A stretch of 64,000 bases of DNA, taken from contig NW_001799244.1 in NCBI RefSeq assembly GCF_000165425.1, positions 250,118 to 314,117 on the forward strand, given 5' to 3'. Position 1 is the first letter of the stretch, and the number at the start of each line of letters is the position of its first letter. The stretch comes from Paramecium tetraurelia. Its lineage: Eukaryota; Ciliophora; Oligohymenophorea; Peniculida; Parameciidae. Both the position numbers and the translations under genes were made by a program. Positions 1 through 14,096 of this stretch are shown piece after piece. Under the pieces are notes generated by a model, which saw only the letters and a program-made list of their open reading frames with translations, was not told the DNA's origin and searched no databases.

Positions 1-879
1 ATCTTCTCTAAACAATATTTACATTAAATTTACTTAAATCCATTTATATTGGTTACATATAAATATCTTCATTGTCACCAATACCAGTTGTTAATCTCCA
101 AAATATATTAGTCGAAAAAACTTCAGCAGGACTTGAATAATTCAATGATTGTTTAATTTTTGATCCTTTTATAAACATATCCACATTAACCCTTTTGATA
201 TTTAATAATAATACCCTTTATTGATAAAATCTTCAATCTCTTTAGAAGTTTTGCATGTATGACTAGTGGAATTGTTGCATACACTGAGAGTTAATTTGAT
301 ATAAGCAAAATATGGTTCATAAAATTGTCCTTATAATGTGAAATCTCCATCGAAACATATTAAATTCTCTTTTTACTCTTCAGTCATTGATGCAGAGTTA
401 AAATTAAATTACTCAATTTTTTCCATAGAACATTTAGATTAGTTTAATGAACTGAAATTTCTTGTGAATCCCATTTTTCCTTCAACTCTTTGTTATTGAA
501 TATACTAGGCACTTAATGTAAAATAGCTAAATTGAACATGGCATAATTTACTCTTTGACATTTGTATTATTGCTCAAGATTTTTCCATCTAAAGTGGATA
601 ATTCCATAGAAAATATTGTATTTTCATTACTCAACACAAATTCATTGCTTTTGTCACTTTCTGTTCCTGCATAAATAGTGTTCTAATTTTGAATACTTCT
701 TTGGAATACTCCAACAATGTAAAAGGATGTGAAAACTAAGAGGAGAATACTAATGAATCCTCCTAATATACTCAAATAAATATAGAACCTATTGGAGTTA
801 AAGATTTCTCTTTTTGTGATATATTAAATTCATATGGATCAACAAGAAGATCAGCTTTTTTTATAAAATTTCGAATCAT
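1..879 (-). CDS. Ciliate single-pass membrane protein, cut by window edge
   Basis: The start is ATG at 879 (MIRNFIKKADLLVDPYEF), and the gene runs off the left edge, so its C-terminus is missing. A 26-base intron near residue 34, with a GTT donor and TAG acceptor, restores a hydrophobic helix reading GGFISILLLVFTSFYIVG, a probable membrane anchor. After it come polar stretches with cysteines (CNNSTSHTCKTSKEIEDF), likely lumenal or extracellular. The layout of a short N-terminal tail, one helix and a long soluble part resembles expanded families of unknown transmembrane proteins in Paramecium and Tetrahymena. That resemblance is from memory and no function is proposed. The reading uses TAA/TAG as glutamine. 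Confidence 0.6.
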
Positions 880-1013
880 TAAATATATTAAAATATTGAT
901 TTACTTTTGATGAATAAACTGATTCTACCCCAATACGATGTATCTTGACATCATGTAATTTTGATAGAAAGAATAAAATCATTATGCTTAAAATAAAAAT
1001 AATTCATGTACTA

Positions 1014-2386
1014 GATTGATCTTTTCTTTGTCTCATCTAAAAATTTTAACATATCAATACTTCATTAATAACTGACTTCACAAAATTAGGATACACTTTC
1101 CACAATAATAAACAGTAATCTAAAATTCTTTCATTATATTTGTATTCTCCATTGTCATCAATTGTTAAACCAATCTCTGATAATTTCTAATGGTTAGTCT
1201 TCAGATGATTTTTCAATTGATTGGGTTTCTTGTACACTTTCTGACATTTATGATAAGGACATTTGAAGATATTCTTCTCTGCATTATAGGGTTATGATTT
1301 AAAATGCCTAATCCTAACTTCCTCAAATAGACGTTTAATCTTCTCATCAGTTGTCTAGTTTTCTAATTTAGATTGTATACATATCTACTTTTTTCTAATG
1401 CCTCCCTCTACCTTTATACAAACTCCTCTGTAACATGAGGGAACAGATTTTAGAGATCCTTCTCTGATTTTTACTCATGTTCCTCTTCTGGTTCTTTTTC
1501 TTCTGGTTTTTCATTTTTCTCTGGTTTTTTTTCAGGATCTGGAATTGCTTCTGGTAATGATTATTATTGATCAAATGCTAAAATTTTAATTTTAGGGATC
1601 GCCAAGGATTTTAAAAACTCTTGAAGAGCTTTCTTAGCATTAAATTAATTATTTCCTGCTTTTGTATACCAATCTCTTACAAATTTAAAATGAATTTAAA
1701 TCATCTATGCTTCATTTTTGTCTAAATTATTGAACAGATATGAATTACTTTGAATTTCTTGATGTAAATTTTGTACAGGTTTCTTATATTACTCAATTTT
1801 GTTGTATTTTATAATGGATTTAGTAGAAATCGTTAAAATATTATCATTTCCATTAACTTCGATCTCATCTGCATCTTCAAGTTTAAAATCGATCTTTTAT
1901 TTTTATTATTATTGTTATTATTATTATTATTACTATTATTATTATTACTAATATTGGTATGTCTATTTAGTTTGCATCACTTACAATATAAGGATTTTAA
2001 TTCTGCTCCTCTTCCTTCTAATCTCTCGTAATCTTGTCTAAGGTAACAATTTATAAATTTCTATTGCCAATTTGAAATTTCAAGATAATGTCTTATTGAT
2101 CATTTGTCAAAGTAGAACTAATTATGATTTCATTAAGATTGTTACTTGATAGATGGATTGGTTAATAATGTAAATGTTACTTTTTCCTGTAAGATGTCTT
2201 CAAATTAAAGTATTTTTACTTAATGTTTGTGTACTATTGGGAGGTGGCCTTATGCTTCCTGAAGGCATATATGTTAGATAACGACTCCTTTGCAATGCAT
2301 TCGGATTCTTCTATGATTAATTAAAGGATTCTATTAAAGTTTAAAGATTCTTATCTTAAGCGAAAGAGTTCTAAAATTTAGGAAGC
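1014..2386 (-). CDS. C2H2 zinc finger protein with Glu/Lys-Pro linker
   Basis: ATG is at 2386 and TGA at 1014. Four introns (22, 28, 37 and 26 bases) give 419 residues, and the exon total is divisible by three. The C-terminal third holds one clear C2H2 finger with a short run-in, FKCPYHKCQKVYKKPNQL, followed by the HLKTNH zinc ligands. Upstream lies a charged proline/glutamate/lysine linker (around 1480-1560) and a glutamine run written as TAA/TAG codons just after the second-last intron (about 1900-1945). One finger with acidic low-complexity flanks suggests nucleic-acid binding, but a single finger could also bind protein. The first intron ends in AAG rather than TAG. Confidence 0.7.
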
Positions 2387-3027
2387 ATTATTTTATTTAA
2401 TTATTTAATTTAATACAAATCTATTCTAAGAAAATGTATATGATAAATATGCTAATTAAATATTCGAGTTTATATATATAATATATTAAGTTTAACAAAT
2501 CATTCTAAGATACATTCTTTGTTTTAAATTAATCGATTTGGATAAGCTATTTAGACAGGTGTGTTGATTTACTAAATTTAAGAAGCCGATTCTTCTTTAT
2601 TCTTAATACACTATTTATTGTATATAGATGGTGTAAGACTGTATATTGTTGGATTATCTTTTCTAAGTTTGGATACACGATAAATTTATTTATTTAATTT
2701 CATCTACAACTATCTCTATTTTTCAGAAATAACTCAGAAATTATTTTTTTTATCCTACAATTTAAGATCTTCTTACTTCCTCCTAACACATAAAAATTGT
2801 TAATTATTCAATCGAGTACTTAATCTATTTTCTTCAAATAATTGTATGGAATTAAATTTCATTTGATTTTATTCAGCTTTCTTTTGAGAAGAATTGGCAA
2901 TTCCACTTTATCTAATGCTTTCAACGATGATAATAAATTAAGAGTTTATAAAATGAATTGCAGCCTCTAGTCTTTTTGCTTCTTATTCAAATAATACAAT
3001 TATTATTACTAAATTATATATACAGAA
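2387..3027. other. Spacer with a possible small minus-strand ORF
   Basis: This spacer lies between the zinc finger gene start and the end of the zinc-knuckle gene. On the minus strand a stretch from about 2985 to 2710 can be read without TGA, with a coding-like start EQEAKRLEAAIHF and a possible 22-base intron near 2770, but there is no convincing ATG. It could be a small gene or chance. The rest is AT-rich with no recognisable signal. Confidence 0.3.
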
Positions 3028-3700
3028 TCAATCACTCATGTAATCATCCTATTATTTTTATTATTATTATGAGATGATTCTATTCTTAGGATTCTAAGGA
3101 CAGTTAGCTTGAGTGTGGTGAGTGCTACTGCAAATATAGCATCCACCACCATATGCATAAAGTCCTTTAGGATTCTTGGGACAATCTCTACTAATGTGGC
3201 CAGCCTCTTTGCAAACAAAGCATGTAGCAAATTTCAATGAGCCAGATTTAGGTTTTTAGCAATCTTTGAGGGTGTGTTTTTAAGAACCACAATTATAACA
3301 AATAACATCAGTGGTGGGTTGAACATTCTAGAATGTGATTGAAATATGATACCTCTCTACAATGTTAAGCAGTATGTCCAACCTTCTTGCATACGAGGCA
3401 AACTTTATCTTTCTCCTTCATTTTTAATTTCTTCTTTTCCTTTTATACTTCTTCAACTGTTTCTTGCTTTTTAGATAACTTCTTTTAAATTCTTCTTTCT
3501 AAATCTTTTTATTTCTTTTCTTCGATGACATTTGGATCTGGAATAGAATAGCAACTTTTACCGATTAACTTAACATTTCTTTTTAATTATGCTAGCTCGT
3601 GATACAATCTCTTGCGCTTAGTTTTATTGTCTGGACCTTAGAGTTCAGCAATCCTTGATTCCAGATTTTCAATTTTCTCTTAATATTATTCTTCTGTCAT
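3028..3700 (-). CDS. Zinc-knuckle protein, ZCCHC9-like
   Basis: ATG is at 3700 and TGA at 3028. One 25-base intron gives 215 residues. After a basic, Lys/Glu-rich coiled N-terminal half there are four CCHC knuckles: CLVCKKVGHTAQHC, CYNCGSQKHTLKDC, CFVCKEAGHISRDC and CYICSSTHHTQANC, each C-x2-C-x4-H-x4-C. The third and fourth are joined by PKNPKGLYAYGGGC, which matches the PDNPKGLYADGGGC-type linker of animal ZCCHC9. The protein should bind single-stranded RNA or DNA through the knuckles. The animal relative is nucleolar and tied to ribosomal RNA processing, but that role is carried over from the family. The short C-terminal tail ends DDYMSD. Confidence 0.85.
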
Positions 3701-3835
3701 ATGCAAAATTCGAAGATTCGCCTCTGGTTTAGGTTCCTTTACAATCTTTTTGTTTACACCAGATTGTTTAGACTGCTTGGGAGAATTGTTGGCGATTTAT
3801 TTTCTCATATAAAAATTAATAACCACATATTATTA

Positions 3836-4907
3836 TCATTTATTTGGTACACGATATTCCTCACCCAAATGTTCTGGTGGTTGTAAAGGTATGTTCAAAC
3901 TATAAATTAGACAAAGCATTCATACACATTAGATTGATCCAATTTCTGCCCCTTTTCCAAGAAATACTCTCTAGTATATTTATACACTGCTGGTTCTGTT
4001 TTGCATTAATAATTCTTAGAATAATCAGCATAAAATTCTGGTTAGCCATACTTTTTTAAGACTCTCTCCTCGAAGGAAGGCAATTTAGAGCAGCGTTCAA
4101 TCTAATATAGATGATAAGATATAATTACTTCTTATTGAATCCATTCTTTAAATTTTCTGAAATCTCCATATCGAGTACAATTAACTCTGAATGGGGCTTT
4201 CTCTTCTTGAGTCCAGAATTCCTCAAATGTTGGCCATTTCTACTTTCTGTAGATGGGCTTCAAATACTACTATTTATTATAAAATTATTCTGTTCTATTG
4301 GGTCCCCAATGCTTTGTGGTTTATTTTGCATCATACCTTGAAATATAAATGAAGAATCAATACAAGCAAAACTTATCTAGATTGGAATCTTCAAAATCAA
4401 ATTCTTTGGTGGCTAATTTGTTTCTCCATGGATCCATTCCCATACCAAATGCATGAATCAGTCCTTTTGGGGATAGATATATTTTGCACACCACAATTTC
4501 TGAATATTCGTCTGGTTTGTAATATGGATCATGAAAGGTAGTCCAAACATAGTAATCAGTCAATGATAAATCAAATCTATATTTAATTAGCATTCTTTTT
4601 ACTTGGGACGATCATAAATAGCTACACGCTTTTACTTTGGCTAGATCACTTAGACTTCTTTTTCTTTTTCAGCCTTAACTAATTTGGTGTATTTTAGATA
4701 AGTTTCAAAATTGTAATTGGTAGTATGAGTAAACCTCTCCTATTTAATATTTTCATCTAATAATCCACTTTATTCAAGTTGTTATTATTTTTCTTTGATT
4801 GCTATTTGGAGTGCTCTCTTCTTTTGATTCACATTCTTTGGAGCTACAGGTTTTACAAATCTGCTGAAGATTTGACCCATGCAAAATCGAGGCAGATATA
4901 ATTACAT
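3836..4907 (-). CDS. Conserved hypothetical protein, possibly mitochondrial
   Basis: Two in-frame starts exist, at 4907 (MQLYLPRFC) and at 4880 (MGQIFSRFVKPVAP). Introns of 26, 36 and 26 bases give 327 residues from the upstream start. The N-terminus is basic and lacks acids, like a mitochondrial presequence. The body is rich in aromatic residues (YYVWTTFHDPYYKPDEYSE, WPTFEEFWTQEEKAPF) and has no domain I recognise. The middle intron is unusual: a GTT donor and an AAG acceptor, but the exon total only works with it removed. The stop lies only 135 bases from the zinc-knuckle start, and the upstream start is 45 bases from the end of the urocanase gene. No function is assigned. Confidence 0.65.
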
Positions 4908-4952
4908 ATTTTAATATTTTAATTTTTTAATTTTTATCACACTTCTAATGCA

Positions 4953-7037
4953 TCAAAACTCTAATTTATCAACTACATCACTCTAATAAGGAATTGTAAC
5001 ATTTAAAAGTGGTTCCATTTCCATTTATCTCTTTATATTGAATTATGCATTCTGATTACCACACCAAGATCTTCTAGCAACTCCATTATTGACATCCCAT
5101 TACAGCATCATCCTGGCTCTTCTTGATGCATCATCTAAAACATTCAATAAATTAAATTACCTGAACCATCTAACACTAATCCAAATCCACCATTGATGAC
5201 TTCTCCCCAACCTACTCCACCACCATTATGTAATGCTACCCAAGTTGCTCCTCTAAATGAATCACCTATCACATTCTGTACTGCCATATCTGCTGTAAAT
5301 TAAGATCCATCATAAATGTCAGCAGTTTCTCTAAAAGGACTGTCAGTTCCAGAAACATCATGGTGATCTCTTGATAAAACAATTGGTCCCAATATTTGTC
5401 CCTATTTTACAGCCTCATTGAATCTGAGTGCAATTTCAGTTCTTGCCTAAGTGTCAGCATATAATATTCTAGCCTATGATCCAATAACTAATTTATTTTC
5501 TTCAGCCTTTCTTATCCAATCCAAATTATCAGTTAATTGATCTGCTACAATCTTTGGAGATTTTGTGATCAAATCCATTAGAACTTGTTCAGCAATCTTA
5601 TCTGTCAATTTCAAATCCTCAGGTAAACCACTAGTACATATCCATCTGAAAGGACCAAAACCAAGACTGAAGATATCTCCCATAATATCCTAAAAGTAAC
5701 TAGGATAACGAAATAGTTATTCATCATGCTCTGCATTGACATTAGCACCAGCTCTTCTGCTCTCCAATAGAAAACGATTTCCGTAATCCCAGAAATGCAT
5801 ACCTTTTTATGTCAATTTATTAATTGCATCTACTTATCTGATAAGTGATTCATACACCAATTTCTTGAATTATTCTGGATCCTTAACCATCATTTAATTT
5901 GCCTCTTCGAATGATAATTGAACAGGGTAATATCCCCCATTAAATGGATTGTGCAAAGATGTTTGATCAGATCCCAAATCAACTATATTTATTTCCTCTT
6001 ACGCCAACCTTTCCCATAATAAAACGATATTTCCCAGATATCCAATAGATTCTGCTCTTTTCTCTTATTTAGCTTATTTAATTTCTGCAACAACTTGTTC
6101 CACATCAGTAATCTTCTTCTTTACCCAACCTTACTTCAATCTCTTGTCCAAGGCTTTCTCTGAAACCTCTGCAATGACTGAAATACATCCCAAAATGTCA
6201 CCAGCCTTTGGTTATGCTCCACTCATTCCACCCAATCCAGATGAAACAAAAACTACGCCATTTAAAGAATCAGTCTTTAGATATTTCCTTGTTGCATTCA
6301 ATAATGTCAAAGTTGTTCCATGCACAATACCTTAACTTCCTATATAACAATAGCTTCCAGCAGTCATTTAGCCATACATTGTATTTCCCAAAGCATAATG
6401 TTTCTCATAATGTGATTGAGTAGAATAATTAGGAATCATCATGCCATTGCTCAAAACAATTCTTGGAGCATCAGCATGACTAGGGAACAGTCCTTGTGGA
6501 TGACCACTATTCATTACTAAAGTTTGATGATCAGTCATTTCACTTAGGTATTTCATTGTTAAGTGATACTAAGCCCAATTTTAAAACACACTACCATTAC
6601 CACCATAAGTGATTAATTCATGTGGAAACTGTGCTACTTCATGATTGAGATTATTCATTATCATATGCATGATAACTTAAGCTTATTTGCACTTGCAGGG
6701 ATATCTAAGCATTACCTAGATTCATACTTATCATATGGATATGCTTTCATCTCATAATTGGGAATCAATCTATACATGTATATATGTCCATATGTTTATA
6801 ATTCATACAAAAACTCAGGTGCTAATTTCTCATGAAGATTTGGTTCAAAGTATCTCAATGCATTTTTCAATGCCAATTTTTATTCCTACTCTCTCACATA
6901 TGATTTACCTATTTATTTAAGCACAGATTCTTGCAAGGAGCATGAGGGATTAATTGATCTCGTACATAGCGATTCTTCTCAAAATCAACTTAAATCCCTT
7001 TCTTTAAACTTTCCAAAAATGCGTAATCGATTTACAT
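4953..7037 (-). CDS. Urocanate hydratase (urocanase)
   Basis: The enzyme converts urocanate to imidazolone propionate, the second step of histidine breakdown, using tightly bound NAD+. ATG is at 7037 and TGA at 4953. Three introns (23, 23 and 26 bases, all ending TAG) give 670 residues, the usual eukaryotic length. Landmarks in order are YGHIYMYRLIPNYEMKAYP, MIMNNLNHEVAQFPHELITY, TYGGNGSVFQNWAQYHLTM, HPQGLFPSHADAPR, SSGLGGMSGAQPKAGDILG (the NAD-binding glycine-rich loop), YRRAGANVNAEHD-type sequence, FGFGPFRWICTSG and VALHNGGGVGWGEVINGGFG near the end. The cysteine in WICTSG fits the conserved active-site region. The gene reads as intact and should be functional in the cytosol. Confidence 0.95.
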
Positions 7038-7992
7038 ATTTTAATAATATTTATGATTTATTCCTATTTATAATCACTACTTTAACATGCCGTACTATAT
7101 TCAATATATTCACATTTCTGAACTTCCAATATCAAATATACTTATGCAGAATATGAAAATTCCTATTTTATTCAATATCGATTAAATAAGTATATAATAT
7201 CTAGTATTCGATTACCATTATTATTTTTCTCTCTAGAATTAGCACCCTACATGATATTATGTTCTTACTGTCTACCTTTAGTTTCTTCTCCTTAAAATAA
7301 AAAATTAAACTACTTTCTACTATTCCAATATTGTAATCCATAATAATTTCACTATTTTAATGAGATATTGTTGATCCACAATTACACAATATTATAGAGT
7401 TATTCCATATTCCTTTCTCTATTATTTTAAGTTATTCATTTTAGTGACTAGAATTAATTAAACAAATCTGGACAGTCATTTTTTCATTAAAAGTATATTT
7501 GCATATTTCCTTCATATAATATAATTTTATCAATCAATATTCAAGTAATTAATGAATTTATTACTATTTAATGAATAATCGATTATTAATTTTAAATAGT
7601 TAAAATCAAATTTACCTATATTTAATCATATTTTTTCAATAATATATTTTATACTATTGTTGATAATCTTAATGAAAGATTTAATTAATTTATATTTCTC
7701 TCTTGGATTTCCAAGATGCAGTTTTTTAACAAAATTTAATTTTAATTTCCATCTATATTTAGAAAAAACTAAAATGAATTTATTTGTAAAATAAGTTAAT
7801 AGTTAATAAGGATATTGCAAACTCTTTTACTATCTATTATTAAAAAATTGATTTTTGGATTAATACTAAACTTATTAAAGTAGATAATAGAGATGAGATA
7901 AACTGAAATTTAATCAAAGCTACTAATTTTACATAGCATTGAAGATGAAAAATATATTGAGAATAAAATAAAATTTAATGAAATATAAGATT
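7038..7992. other. AT-rich spacer, about 950 bases
   Basis: This spacer separates the urocanase start from the kinase end. It is very AT-rich. A minus-strand stretch around 7170-7310 (for example FKEKKLKVDSKN in one frame) looks slightly coding-like, but I can support neither a start nor an exon chain. Upstream promoter signals of the urocanase gene would lie at its right-hand side just above 7037. I see no defined motif. Confidence 0.4.
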
Positions 7993-9638
<1,646 letters not shown>

Positions 9639-10425
9639 TAGTAGATGAAATAAGTTATCTAAATTAAATATTAAATAAAATAGATGTAATACTCTTTTTT
9701 ATAATCTAATGAGTAGTTCTAATCCTTATTAATCATTCTAATCAAAAAACTCACATAGTTTCTATATTGGAAGTTCATTTAAACCTAAGTCTATTAGTTA
9801 TAATTATTATATTTTAGTTTGAATTGCTGAAATTTAGAATTAACTTTTTTATCAAAGTATCCTATTTATTTAACATTAATTAAGATCAAATATACTCTAT
9901 TTGATTTTAATAAAATCCATTTGAATTTGAATACTATTTTACTTATGTTCTTAATTCTAACACTTTTAGTTAAAGTAACACGGATGATAGAATTTCATTA
10001 CAGTTTACATAACATAATTTTATGTTTGAAATAATAGAAACTGTAAGTTTTTGTTTTGATGTTTTCGAATTTAATCTATATTTAAATCTATTTAATATTT
10101 TAATACAAAGAAAGGTTGGAGAAAAAGGGTTGTAATCAAGACAATAATTATCGTTTTAGCTATTCTTTTATCTCATCTATTTTTTAATTTGATATCTGTA
10201 AACAGAAGATTTAATAGAATCTAGGACGTTCAACATAGATGCCGTTAGATAGGAATTATATTCAAAGTAGGATAGGAACAATTTAGATATGTTACTTTAT
10301 GAATTTATTCATATAATTTTATATATACAAAAACCAAAATTAGAAAGTTTTATATGTTTTAGAAATAGGTTGGGTATTAACATTGAATTTTTATATTGTA
10401 TGTAATTAGAAGATAAATATTATAT
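9639..10425. promoter_or_regulatory. Divergent spacer between kinase and docking-complex genes
   Basis: About 790 bases lie between two divergently transcribed genes, so this segment should carry both promoters. It is AT-rich with runs of A and T. I see no TATA-like element, repeat or conserved motif I would defend. Confidence 0.35.
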
Positions 10426-12403
10426 ATGAATTAAACTCAAAAGTCTTTTGATGTTTCCAAAGGAGGTGAGAAACTTTCAGATATTGAGTCTCTAAAACGA
10501 AGAACATATAAGAAAATCTTAATGTATTGTGTATGAAAGAAATTAGGATGTCTTCAATGAACAAAAACATAATGAAATTCATCTAGAAAGCTTTTCAATT
10601 GGGTCCTAAATATCTGACTATTGAATGCCTTGTTGAAGATGTTAAGACCACTCCTTTCACTGAATTGGAACGATATGGAGCCACGATTTTAGATAAAGAT
10701 AGGCTGAAAGAGCTTTAAGAATTGTTAGGAAAAATTAAATAGATGATAGATTAAGATGTAAAATAACTGAGCAGTGATCAGTTAGTGGTATTATATATTT
10801 GTTAAAAGTAGTAATTAATCAAATATTTTGTTTTATCTCCAGTTGAGAAAACATATATTCAAAAAATAGAAGCTGAATTAGCAGAAACTGTAAAGATTAG
10901 AAATAATATTTATATAGAAAAATTTAGATGAATAAATCAAAGCAGCCTAATCTAGATAAAAAGTACAATAAGATTAAAAGATTGAAGAATATAGGCATGA
11001 AAAAAATGGATAATAAATAATTAAATAAAACTTATAATCACAACAGCATCAGATATCAGTACATGAAAATAAGTTAGAGAAAGCTAATCAAAAGTTAAAT
11101 GAGATTGTTGCGCATAATAAATAATTGAGAGAAAAAATAAATTAATTGAGAAAAGAAAAAAATATGGTCGAAGAGTAAATGTATAAGATAATTTTAGAAT
11201 ATCCAAAAATTTAGAAAAAGAATTAGAGGATAAGAAGAAAAATGTAGAGGAAACAATTAAATCTGCAGGATAAGCATATTATTATAGAAATAAAGCAGAA
11301 GAAGAATTAACTAAACTACAAAAGAAAGCAGAGGCATAAAAAAAGGAGTTTGAATAAGAATGTGAATCTTTAAATGAGAAAATATAACATGATAAGAAAT
11401 TTAAGGCATTTATTCAAAGCAAAAAGAAGGAACAAGAATATTTAGATAAACTAGAAAAATAAATTGCAGAAAATTAAGAAATTATTAGATAGAAATCAGC
11501 ATCTAATGCTTAAATTGATAAAGAGTATATGTTGAGTGCTTCTAAAGAATAAGAGATTAAGGATGCATTTGAAAGAATCAAATAAGAAACAGGAATTCAT
11601 GATAAAAAAAAGGAAAGAGAAAGTAAATAGTTATTAACTGTTTTCATTGAATTGTATTAAAATAATCAAATTATGTCATAATTTGTTAAAGAATTATAAG
11701 AAACTGTTGAAGAACTAGAAAGATAAATTGAAGAAAAAAAAGAAGAAATATAGATGTATTCAACAAAAGGAGCTACTAATGATAATTAAAGAAGAGAATA
11801 AAAAATGGCATTATCAAATAAAATTTAACAAGAAGAGAAAAAAAAAGTTATACTTAAAGCACAATATGAAAAATCTATTGAAACAATAAATTTAATTAAA
11901 AAATATTTGGAAGAAGTTTTCTAAGCCATTGATGTTGATGATGAAACAATCAAAAAACTAAGTAAGAAGTCTTTATTAATTTTAGAATCTGCTGCCATTA
12001 CTGAAGAAAATATGGTACACTTTTTAGGAATATTGGAGTAGAAAGGATTAGATGCAATATAAGAATATGCTAGATTGATTGCAGAACAGTTGAAATTAGA
12101 AAAAGGAGAAGTGCATGGATTATCTTCCTAAGTTGATGATCTAAATAATATCATTGCTTATGAAAATGCTAACATTATGAATTATTATTCACAAGCCTCA
12201 TAATTTAGATAAGAGTGTCCAGATGATGTTCTTTCATTTAATGAAGAAGAAAATGATATCAAACAAAGGTGGTTTCAAGAAGAAGAATTCAAAAAGTAAG
12301 CAATGGAAGTATAAATATTGATATAAACAAGTCAATCTCTAAAAGATCAGGGCCAAAAAAGCCTATCAAGCCAAAGTTCAAAGAAAGAGAATAAAAACAA
12401 TGA
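10426..12403 (+). CDS. Outer dynein arm docking-type coiled-coil protein
   Basis: ATG at 10426 opens MNQTQKSFDVSKGGEKLSD, and a 23-base intron at about 10520-10542 leads to a long coiled coil rich in Lys, Glu and Gln. The middle region AFERIKQETGIHD followed by FVKELQETVEELERQIEE resembles the conserved core of the CCDC63/CCDC114 (ODA1/DC2) and CCDC151 docking-complex family, which anchors outer dynein arms on ciliary doublets. IETINLIKKYLEEVFQAID also fits that family. Such a protein suits a ciliate. The last exon is unsettled: one choice ends at TGA 12401-12403 with a basic tail (SGPKKPIKPKFKE), while others run to about 12468. Family assignment is from memory of conserved core motifs. Confidence 0.65.
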
Positions 12404-12682
12404 GATATATTATACTCATCTATATTCAATTACATTTTTGTACATAAGATATCATGCTGAGATTATGAATTAAAAAATAATAAATATAATAAATGACTTC
12501 ATTAACCTTAATTCTACAAGTGGATGGATACGAATAATAAATACAACTCGAGTAATCTGTGAGAGTAAACGAACTTTTCGACTTTATCTAAAGCATAATG
12601 AAGTATAAATAATATTTAAACTAAAAGTATATCATCAAGGACTGAGGATTGGACATGCTTTTCAAGTGTATAAAATAGATTT
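12404..12682. other. Short spacer, unresolved
   Basis: An ATG near 12465 opens a TGA-free run to the start of the next gene, but its sequence is unlike a typical exon, and it may be the tail of the docking-type gene under another splice choice. Nothing else is evident. Confidence 0.3.
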
Positions 12683-12988
12683 ATGAGTAGAGATGAGGAG
12701 ATTCAAGGGTAATAGAATGACTCTCTGATAATAGAAACAAAATAATAATCTGCAAAAATTGATATTAAATAAGAACAATCACCTTAAATTCCTTTAAGTA
12801 TCATTATTGAAAATGGGAATAGCAGAGAAGAAATTGAAGGAAATTATGATATATAGACATCACTTAATGAAATAGCAGAATCTATTTTAATACATTGTTA
12901 ATTAAACCAATAATAGTAAAATTCAGATCATAATATATAGAAATCCGCCTTTTGTTTCCCTTATGATATAAAATTAAGCATATAATGA
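12683..12988 (+). CDS. Small hypothetical protein, 101 residues
   Basis: This is a single uninterrupted reading from ATG 12683 to TGA 12986. It begins MSRDEEIQGQQNDSLIIET and is rich in Gln, Asn, Ser and acids, with a more hydrophobic end (SAFCFPYDIKLSIQ). No domain is recognisable. Because only TGA stops translation in this genome, an open run of 102 codons in AT-rich DNA is weak evidence. The polar composition and clean ATG favour a gene, but it could be chance. Confidence 0.4.
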
Positions 12989-14096
12989 TGTGATAAAGAG
13001 AAGCAAATCATTAGCATAATTACAAATTAAAAATTATACCAAAATAGAAGCGAGGATAAACTGATCTGCATGAATGAACAATTATTTTGACTATATATAT
13101 ATAAATGAGATACTCATATGTTTAAACTATTTTTTATGTTTTAAAGAATTCAGTTATATTAAATACCTATGTAATTAAATGAAATTTAGTTTAAATATTA
13201 TATGAGGATTGTTATTTATATGTTCTATTTAAATGTTAATATAAAACATATAAACATAAAGGACAACTAAAGTTAGAATATGAATTGTGAATCCATATAT
13301 CTCTTAAATAAATTAATATGAAAATTGAAATTAAATAAAATATAAATTATATATATGTTAATTATAAAGTTATAGATAAAGACACAAGGTGAATATTTTG
13401 AATATTTTCTAATAATTCTAATAGCCCTTTTTTTAATGAAATAAAAGCTTCGATATAATAGAATTAAAAAAGTATATAATAATATAAATTTCAATTAAAA
13501 AAAATATATAACCCTTAATTATATAGGTTTAATATCAAGAAAGACAATAAAATATCGAAAAATATTTAGAAATTTAATAAAAGTATTCTTAATTTTTACA
13601 CACACTTCTACTTTTTAAACTATGGAGTAAGACTTTGTCTAAGAATTAAATCTAGGGTATTTAGTAAGGCTAAGTATGATGAATTGGAGTTACAATGATT
13701 TTAAATTTAGTCATTTTATAGAAAAAAATAATTAGAATTAATATATAATTTTTATTAAAACTTTTTTAATAATTAAGAATATTATAGCAATCTTCATTAA
13801 ATGGCAATCTTATTTAACACTTTATAGGGTTGTATTGATTGACAAATGATTTTACTTATGAGTATTCAACTAGAAATTCTTCAGAACGGATAATTTTGAA
13901 TATATAAGTATTTGTTAAAATAGTTGTATGATTGTATATTAATTAACAAAAAACTAATTGTTTTTTGATTTAGAAATCTTTTCATAGTAATTATAATTGT
14001 GAAATTAATACTAGACATTTTTTAAAATAATGAAATGGCGCATTTTTTTGTATTTAAATAGAGAATTTGTTTGCGGGAAATGATAAAATAATAATC
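12989..14096. other. AT-rich spacer, 1.1 kb
   Basis: No gene is supported here. The sequence is dominated by A/T runs on both strands. The last 100 bases, just upstream of the importin start, should hold its promoter. I see no repeat or RNA gene. Confidence 0.4.

Noticed and set aside
1890-1960. TAA/TTA trinucleotide run as a regulatory repeat
   Set aside because: With the adjacent 37-base intron removed it reads in frame as a glutamine run inside the C2H2 protein.
3701-4341. Series of plus-strand ORFs of 60-76 codons
   Set aside because: They overlap the minus-strand 327-residue gene, whose exons close in frame with three introns.
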